From Castellaniella sp040276085 (lineage in GTDB: Bacteria > Pseudomonadota > Gammaproteobacteria > Burkholderiales > Burkholderiaceae_B): a DNA stretch of 64,000 nt. Where the stretch lies: NCBI RefSeq assembly GCF_040276085.1, contig NZ_JBELOK010000008.1:62001-126000 (forward strand), read 5' to 3'. The notes beneath the pieces were generated by a model that saw nothing but the letters and a program-made list of their open reading frames with translations, was not told the DNA's origin and ran no database searches. This document shows positions 59,049 through 64,000 of the stretch, piece after piece; the first letter of the stretch is position 1, and the number at the start of each line of letters is the position of its first letter. The position numbers and the translations under genes were made by a program.

Positions 59049-59854
59049 GGTGTGGTGAACCGTAAGATCTGTTGCCCCATTCCTGGGTGAAACGCATGTG
59101 CCAGCATGTGGCCGGCCTGGCCGGCGGCCTGTTGCACGGCTGCCTCGGGAGTAAGCCCTTGTGCCAGGTGGTATGTCAGCAAGGTGGCCAGTAGACTTTC
59201 GCGGTCGGTGGCCCGTACGGGTGATGCCGGCAGGGGCCAGCGTCGGCTGGACTGATCCTGACTGTGCCAGCGCAGGCCCGGGCCATCAGTGCCGGGGCTG
59301 AAGTGGCAGCACAGCACATGTGATGCGCCCAGCTCCAGCAAGGCCTGGATGGGGGTGTCTGCCCCGGTGCCCGAGAGCAGGCCCTGGCTGGCCCATTGCT
59401 CTGGCAGCGAGGCATCCAGCACCAAAATCCGTGCCTGGGGTACCAGCAGATCCAGCAAAGCGCCTGCAGTGTCCTCGGCATCCAGATCGTCGAGATCGGG
59501 TACATCGGGCGGCGGTGTCAGATGCAATACCAGCGGCAGGGTGCTGTAGTCGGCCGCCAGTTGGGCCAGCGTGGCAATGGTTTCCGGGTCGTATTGCGGC
59601 CCGATCTTGATGGCGCCGATTGCCATGTCTTCGAGCAGACAGCGGGCCTGTTCGTCGATGAATTCGGGAGAGATCCGCTGAATAGACTGGATGCCGGAGG
59701 TATCCTGAGCCAGGAGCGCGGTCACCACAGAGCCGGCGTGCAGCCCAAGCTGCGCGCAGATGACCGCGTCGGCAGGCAGGTTACTGGCGCCACTGGGATC
59801 GAAAGAGCCGAGAATCAGCGGAAGTGACAGAGACGATATAAGCGGGGAGGCCAT
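59045..59854 (-). CDS. thiD: hydroxymethylpyrimidine (phosphate) kinase
   Basis: A 269-aa ribokinase-fold enzyme. It has LPLILGSFDPSGASNLPADAVICA, where typical ThiD has GSDPSGGAGIQAD, and the substrate region AIKIGP replaces the usual GM. The catalytic GTGADT is present (GTGCT-type). These departures suggest a divergent ThiD. It should phosphorylate HMP and HMP-P. Divergent from the rubredoxin gene. Confidence 0.82.
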   Translation of the reverse strand: MASPLISSLSLPLILGSFDPSGASNLPADAVICAQLGLHAGSVVTALLAQDTSGIQSIQRISPEFIDEQARCLLEDMAIGAIKIGPQYDPETIATLAQLAADYSTLPLVLHLTPPPDVPDLDDLDAEDTAGALLDLLVPQARILVLDASLPEQWASQGLLSGTGADTPIQALLELGASHVLCCHFSPGTDGPGLRWHSQDQSSRRWPLPASPVRATDRESLLATLLTYHLAQGLTPEAAVQQAAGQAGHMLAHAFHPGMGQQILRFTTP

Positions 59855-59965
59855 GACACGCGCGACAAGCCGGCAGACAGCCCGGCGGATTGGGTACTAT
59901 GGCATCCATTCTAATGGATGCGGCCCGCGGATTCTCTGGCGGGCCTGATTTAAGGTTTGATGGTC

Positions 59966-60130
59966 ATGCGCACCTGGATGTGTCTTATTTGCGGCTGGAT
60001 TTACGATGAGGCGGCGGGCTTTCCCGAAGACGGGATTGCACCGGGCACGCGCTGGGAAGACGTGCCACCCAACTGGGTGTGCCCCGAATGCGGAGCCCGC
60101 AAAGAAGATTTCGAACTCATCGAGATCTGA
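59966..60130 (+). CDS. rubredoxin
   Basis: A 54-aa protein, below the size cut-off of a simple ORF scan. Two C-X2-C iron sites: MCLICGWIYDE and NWVCPECGARKEDFE, with WEDVPPNW between, the canonical rubredoxin layout. It carries single electrons in the cytoplasm. It is 46 bp ahead of yqgE on the same strand and divergent from thiD. Confidence 0.93.
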   Translation: MRTWMCLICGWIYDEAAGFPEDGIAPGTRWEDVPPNWVCPECGARKEDFELIEI

Positions 60131-60176
60131 TACTCTAGGGATATGGGCCGTTTGGCCCGCGTCCAGGGAGATCATC

Positions 60177-60773
60177 ATGACGACCAAACCGCATGCTGCC
60201 GAAGAAACCCCCAGGATCGATCTCTCGCGCCAGCTGCTGCTGGCCATGCCGGGCAGGGTGACGGGCGAGCTCGCCAACACGGTTATTTATGTCTGCGAAC
60301 ACACCGAGCACGGTGCGCTGGGCCTGGTGGTTAATCGCCCCACCGATCTCACCATCGGAGACCTCCTCCAGCGTATCAACCTTCCCCTGTCGCTCGAGAT
60401 TGGCCCGGTACGTGAAACACCAGTCTTTTTTGGCGGGCCGGTACAAACCGATCGTGGCTTTGTGCTGCATGTGCCACGCGGTGATTACAACTCAAGCATT
60501 CCGGTAGACGACAACGTGGCTCTCACCACTTCGCGGGATGTGCTGCAAGACGTCGCCGCGGGGCACGGGCCTGCTCATTTGCTGGTCACGCTGGGCTATG
60601 CGGGTTGGGGGGCTGGCCAGCTTGAAGACGAGCTCGCCAGCAATGCATGGCTCAATGTGCTGTCTTCCCACGAGATCCTGTTCGACACCCCTGCCGAGCA
60701 ACGCTACGATGCTGCCCTGGCGCAGTTGGGTATTCGCTCTGCCATGCTGGCCAGTGACGCAGGCCATGCCTGA
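60177..60773 (+). CDS. YqgE/AlgH family protein
   Basis: 198 aa from ATG 60177, with AGGGAG upstream. Family stretches: LLLAMPGRVTGELANTVIYVCEHTEHGALGLVVNRP, VFFGGPVQTDRGFVLH and VTLGYAGWGAGQLEDEL. Biochemical function unknown. It overlaps ruvX by 8 bp, the usual yqgE-yqgF pairing. Confidence 0.92.
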   Translation: MTTKPHAAEETPRIDLSRQLLLAMPGRVTGELANTVIYVCEHTEHGALGLVVNRPTDLTIGDLLQRINLPLSLEIGPVRETPVFFGGPVQTDRGFVLHVPRGDYNSSIPVDDNVALTTSRDVLQDVAAGHGPAHLLVTLGYAGWGAGQLEDELASNAWLNVLSSHEILFDTPAEQRYDAALAQLGIRSAMLASDAGHA

Positions 60774-61161
60774 AGAAGTTCTGCTGGCTTTTGATTTTGG
60801 CCTCCGGAAAATCGGGGTGGCTCTGGGCAACACGCTGACCGCACAGGCCAGGCCCTTGTGCATCCTGACACCCACCACCCGGGCGCAGCGGTTTGACCAG
60901 GTTGCCGCCTTGCTCGACAAATGGCAGCCCAACCGGGTGGTGGTGGGTTTGCCGCTGACGCTCGATGGGCAAGAACAAGCGGCTTCACAGCAAAGCCGAC
61001 GCTTTGCCCATCAGCTGGAGGGCCGATTTGGTCTGGCGGTGGTTTTGGTTGATGAGCGCGGATCCAGCCTGGAGGCCCAGCACATTCTGGGCAGCAACGC
61101 CCCCGACGATGCCATGGCGGCCGCCGTGATTTTGCAGCGGTACTTCGATCAGCAGGTATGA
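60766..61161 (+). CDS. ruvX: Holliday-junction resolvase-like YqgF/RuvX
   Basis: 131 aa from ATG 60766 (MPEEVLLAFDFGLRKIGVAL). RNase H-like fold with catalytic acidic residues in AFDFGLRKIG and VDERGSSLEAQ, and GLPLTLDG. Relatives resolve junctions or process pre-16S rRNA. Overlaps yqgE. Confidence 0.92.
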   Translation: MPEEVLLAFDFGLRKIGVALGNTLTAQARPLCILTPTTRAQRFDQVAALLDKWQPNRVVVGLPLTLDGQEQAASQQSRRFAHQLEGRFGLAVVLVDERGSSLEAQHILGSNAPDDAMAAAVILQRYFDQQV

Positions 61162-61201
61162 TGAGCCACATCGCCCGGGTTGTCCGGGAGCGAGGTGCTG
61201 C

Positions 61202-61939
61202 GTGGCGGTCGTGTTGTTTGTGATTCGTTCGGTATTCGTGGTGGTGTGGATCCTCTCGGGGCTACTCACCGAGCTGCTGGTCTTTCCCTTGTTAAGCCGC
61301 CGTTGGCGCCAGTGTGTGGTGGGTGCCTGGTCGCGTGGCCTGCTGGCTTTGTGCGGGGTGCGTGTCCGCGTGCTGGGGCAGCCCCTGCGCAAAGATCCCG
61401 GCCTTTGGGTCGCCAACCATGTGTCCTGGGTGGATATCTTTGTACTGAATTGTGTTCGCACTACCTCGTTTGTTGCCAAAAGTGATATCCGTCGCTGGCC
61501 GGTGATTGGTCTGCTGGTTGCCTGGGCCGGTACATTGTTTATCGACCGCGGCCGCCGTCATGCCGTGCGTGAGGCCTGCCGGCAGATTACCGGCTGCTTT
61601 CAGCAGGGCGATGTCGTCGGTCTGTTTCCAGAAGGGACCACCACCGAAGGGCTGGATGTGAAGCCGTTTCATTCTGGCCTCTTCGAGGCAGCGGTTCAGG
61701 CTCGGGTACCTGTACAGCCGGTGGCGTTGCGCTACCTGCGACATGGGCGGCCGGCGCCCGAACTCTCGTTTGTGGGCGAGCAAACCCTGGTGGCCAATTT
61801 ATGGGTGCTGCTGGGTGCCTGGGGGGTAGCTGTCGAGTGCCGGTTTTTGCCACCCATTGTTCCAGACGCTGAGTCACGTCGTGGAGACCTGGCCGGCCGG
61901 TGTCATGCCTTGGTGCAGCAGGCCGTGCAGTCTTCCTGA
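61202..61939 (+). CDS. lysophospholipid acyltransferase (PlsC-like)
   Basis: 245 aa from a GTG at 61202. One N-terminal membrane helix (VVLFVIRSVFVVVWIL). The acyltransferase H-X4-D box is NHVSWVDIF, and the second motif is LFPEGTTTEG. It should acylate lysophosphatidate or another lysophospholipid at the inner membrane. Its 3' end overlaps the convergent apaH gene by 37 bp. Confidence 0.9.
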   Translation: MAVVLFVIRSVFVVVWILSGLLTELLVFPLLSRRWRQCVVGAWSRGLLALCGVRVRVLGQPLRKDPGLWVANHVSWVDIFVLNCVRTTSFVAKSDIRRWPVIGLLVAWAGTLFIDRGRRHAVREACRQITGCFQQGDVVGLFPEGTTTEGLDVKPFHSGLFEAAVQARVPVQPVALRYLRHGRPAPELSFVGEQTLVANLWVLLGAWGVAVECRFLPPIVPDAESRRGDLAGRCHALVQQAVQSS

Positions 61940-62727
61940 ATCAATGCATGGTCGCGCAGGCGCAGCGCGGTCAGTGATCTTCCCCACACACAGCCCGTGT
62001 CCAGGCAGATGGTGTCAGGGCGGATGTTCAGGCCCAGGGCCGACCAATGCCCAAACACGATAGTCTCCGAGAGATCCCTGCGTGCCGGTAGCTCAAACCA
62101 GGGTTTGAGGTCAGGACTGTCCTTGGGGCCAGCCTTATGCTGAAAATCCATACCGCCGTCGGCCCGACACATGCGCATGCGTGTCAGGGCATTGACGATC
62201 ACGCGCATCCGTGCGGGCCCGGCAAGCGCATCGTCCCAATAAAGCGGTTCTTCGCCGTATAAATCGTGCACGGCTTGCTGCCAGTTGGCCTGTTGCAAGG
62301 ACGCTTCGATTTCGTGTGCGAGCGCCTGGGTCTGGTCCAGTGTCCAGGCCGGCAAGATACCCGCATGCACCATTACGTGGCGATGATCGCGAACCATCAG
62401 GGGGCGATGACGCAACCAGGAGAGCAGTTCGTCGCAGTCTGGGGCAGCCAGGATGTCTTGCAAAGTGTCGGATTTGCCGTGTTTGCGAACCCCGGCGGCC
62501 ACTGCCAGCAGGTGAATATCATGATTGCCCAACACTACCCGTGCCCGGTTGCCCAGGCTGCGGATCAGGCGCAGGGCGCCAAGAGAATCCGGACCGCGAT
62601 TGACGAGATCTCCGGCAAACCAGATCTCGGTGTCGGGGTGGGCCAGTTGGGGGTGCGACAACAGGGCGCGCAGCGGTTGCGCGCACCCCTGGATGTCGCC
62701 AATCACCCAGATATCAGGAGTGCTCAT
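61903..62727 (-). CDS. apaH: symmetrical bis(5'-nucleosyl)-tetraphosphatase
   Basis: 274 aa from ATG 62727 (STPDIWVIGDIQGC); the longer frame overlaps lptG. Metallophosphatase motifs: GDIQGC, AGDLVNRGPDS, LGNHDIHLLA and late FGHWSALGL. It hydrolyses Ap4A to two ADP. Its ATG overlaps the lptG stop by 4 bp. Confidence 0.94.
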   Translation of the reverse strand: MSTPDIWVIGDIQGCAQPLRALLSHPQLAHPDTEIWFAGDLVNRGPDSLGALRLIRSLGNRARVVLGNHDIHLLAVAAGVRKHGKSDTLQDILAAPDCDELLSWLRHRPLMVRDHRHVMVHAGILPAWTLDQTQALAHEIEASLQQANWQQAVHDLYGEEPLYWDDALAGPARMRVIVNALTRMRMCRADGGMDFQHKAGPKDSPDLKPWFELPARRDLSETIVFGHWSALGLNIRPDTICLDTGCVWGRSLTALRLRDHALIQEDCTACCTKA

Positions 62728-63902
62728 GCTGGTTTGCGCTGCAGGCGGCGCTGCCGCCACCATAAAGCAAGCGGGTGGCGATGCTCCATGGCAAGCAAGA
62801 CAATCAGGGCGCAGCCCAGGCCCAGCATACTGGGCACCAGCGCCGTGGCCCAGGGGGGCCAATTGCCCAGCATGCCTGCGTTAAGTGCAAGCTGGTTAAG
62901 CATGAAAAAGCCTACGCCCAGGATGATGCCCAAAAACACCTTGATCCCCACCCCGCCTCGCCGGGTCTGCATGAACCCGATCGGTGTCGCGATCGTCATC
63001 ATCACCAGCAGCGTGAACGGATAGGCAATCTTGCGCCACAGCGCAACCTCCTGGCGATCAGTTTGAAGGTTGTTGTTCTTGAGATAGCCGATGTAATCGA
63101 GCAGATCGGAAATCGCCATGCGCTCGGGCGTCAGGATCCGGGCAATCAGGCGTTCGGGGGTAAGAGAGGTGGGGATGCTGCGACTCTTCAGCTTGATCAC
63201 CTGGCTGATGGGCGAAGTGGGCACCTTGGCGTTGGCCAGTGCGCTGGCAGATTGTGGTTCTATCCGCGTTTCGGTTACCGAGCTCAGGGCCAGGTGGCCG
63301 TCCCCAAACTGGCCATCAGCCGCTTCTACATAGGCCTTTAACGTGTCGTCTGCGCGAAACTCGTACAAGATGACGCCTTGCACATGTCCTTGTCCATCCA
63401 GTTTGTGGAGATTGATTACCCGCGTGCCACCGCTTTCGGGGTTGGACTCCTTGAACCAGTAGCCGCTGGATAGCCGTCCGCCATCTGTGCGGCCCATCAG
63501 TGCCAGCCGTGATTCGCTGCCCTGAAGCTCGGCGGCAGGAGTGATGTACTCGGACAGAATAAAGGCACCCGCCACCAGCGGGATGGTAATCAGCCACAAG
63601 GTGCCCAGCAGTTTCAGGCCGCTGACGCCTGATGCGCGCAGGATGGTGAGTTCGTTGCGTTGTGCCAGGCCGGCCAGAGCCAGGACGGCGCCAATCAGCA
63701 GCCCGATGGGCAAGAGTTCGTACAGATGGTTGGGGAGATCCAGTACCTGCAGATAAAAAAGATTTAGCAAGGTGAGGTGGTCGCCGACCTTGTCCAGGCC
63801 GTCGATGAGAGCAAAAAACATGAACAGGCCCACCAAGGCCACCAGCACGACGGTGGTCGAACGGTAGATCTCGCGGGCGATGTAGCGTCGGGCTGTGCGC
63901 AT
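62724..63902 (-). CDS. lptG: LPS export permease LptG
   Basis: A 392-aa YjgP/YjgQ-family membrane protein: N-terminal helices (TTVVLVALVGLFMFFALIDGLD), a periplasmic beta-jellyroll middle, and C-terminal helices including TIATPIGFMQTRRGG. With LptF and LptB it extracts LPS from the inner membrane. lptF is normally its overlapping upstream partner, but no LptF frame enters the last 98 bp: a minus-strand frame from the edge stops at 63963 (ends DPWRMRS). lptF may be farther upstream or elsewhere. Confidence 0.93.
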   Translation of the reverse strand: MRTARRYIAREIYRSTTVVLVALVGLFMFFALIDGLDKVGDHLTLLNLFYLQVLDLPNHLYELLPIGLLIGAVLALAGLAQRNELTILRASGVSGLKLLGTLWLITIPLVAGAFILSEYITPAAELQGSESRLALMGRTDGGRLSSGYWFKESNPESGGTRVINLHKLDGQGHVQGVILYEFRADDTLKAYVEAADGQFGDGHLALSSVTETRIEPQSASALANAKVPTSPISQVIKLKSRSIPTSLTPERLIARILTPERMAISDLLDYIGYLKNNNLQTDRQEVALWRKIAYPFTLLVMMTIATPIGFMQTRRGGVGIKVFLGIILGVGFFMLNQLALNAGMLGNWPPWATALVPSMLGLGCALIVLLAMEHRHPLALWWRQRRLQRKPA

Positions 63903-64000
63903 GAATCCAACAGCAGCAAAAACCCCAATAGTACCTCGAACCCGGTTTTGCCTTGAGAGGGCCTACGACCGCATGCGCCAGGGATCAGGGGATTTCAACG

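Noticed and set aside
1..64000. CRISPR arrays, insertion sequences, prophage genes and rRNA.
   Set aside because: No regularly spaced repeat array, transposase, integrase, phage structural gene or rRNA sequence was seen on either strand.

Overview
The window looks like ordinary chromosome from a betaproteobacterium, most likely family Alcaligenaceae (Bordetella/Alcaligenes/Pusillimonas-like). The basis is the moderately high GC, the FadN-type beta-oxidation enzyme, metX-metW-ampG, gatCAB divergent from mreBCD-mrdA-rodA, a SAM-II riboswitch in front of metX, and rubredoxin divergent from thiD-thiE-hemL. No species can be named from the sequence alone.

Layout. 1-2.8 kb: end of a fadN-like gene and its thiolase. 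2.8-7.2 kb: a minus-strand cluster with a DUF2294/MpsC-like protein, a Nif3-like protein and an SsuABC-type ABC importer, with a terminator/attenuator hairpin 14 nt before the Nif3 start codon. 7.4-12.5 kb: pgi, an alanine/sodium symporter, a degenerate receiver-Fis regulator and hemE. 12.5-12.9 kb: a gene-free AT-rich stretch with DnaA-box-like sites. 12.9-17.2 kb: priA and rep. 17.2-20.4 kb: a small protein, enoyl-CoA hydratase, nitronate monooxygenase and a diheme cytochrome c.

20.6-24.5 kb is the accessory region. A tRNA-Arg(CCG) gene has its 3' end duplicated 1774 bp downstream. Between the two copies lies only a hipBA toxin-antitoxin operon, with three regularly spaced operators and no integrase. 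Next to it is a decaying arsenic operon: intact arsC and ACR3 efflux gene, arsH with an internal deletion, and arsR without its 5' part, abutting the 3' end of gshA.

24.5-38.2 kb: gshA, a free-standing LuxR-type HTH protein, SAM-II-metX-metW-ampG, an SBF transporter, a YjfB-like peptide, exonuclease III, pyrE, a class III aminotransferase and gatCAB. 38.4-44.1 kb: the rod-shape operon mreBCD-mrdA-rodA. 44.2-47.7 kb: ftsEX-mutY and an OmpA-type lipoprotein. 47.8-64 kb: thiC under a TPP riboswitch, dadA with a divergent Lrp regulator, rplU-rpmA-obg-proB, argJ, a MarR regulator, thiD-thiE-hemL, rubredoxin-yqgE-ruvX, an acyltransferase, apaH and lptG.

Most of the window is housekeeping. The parts that deserve follow-up are the tRNA-flanked hipBA mini-element, the broken ars operon, the Nif3/DUF2294/ABC cluster with its structured leader, the DnaA-box region between hemE and priA, and several strong unassigned palindromes.
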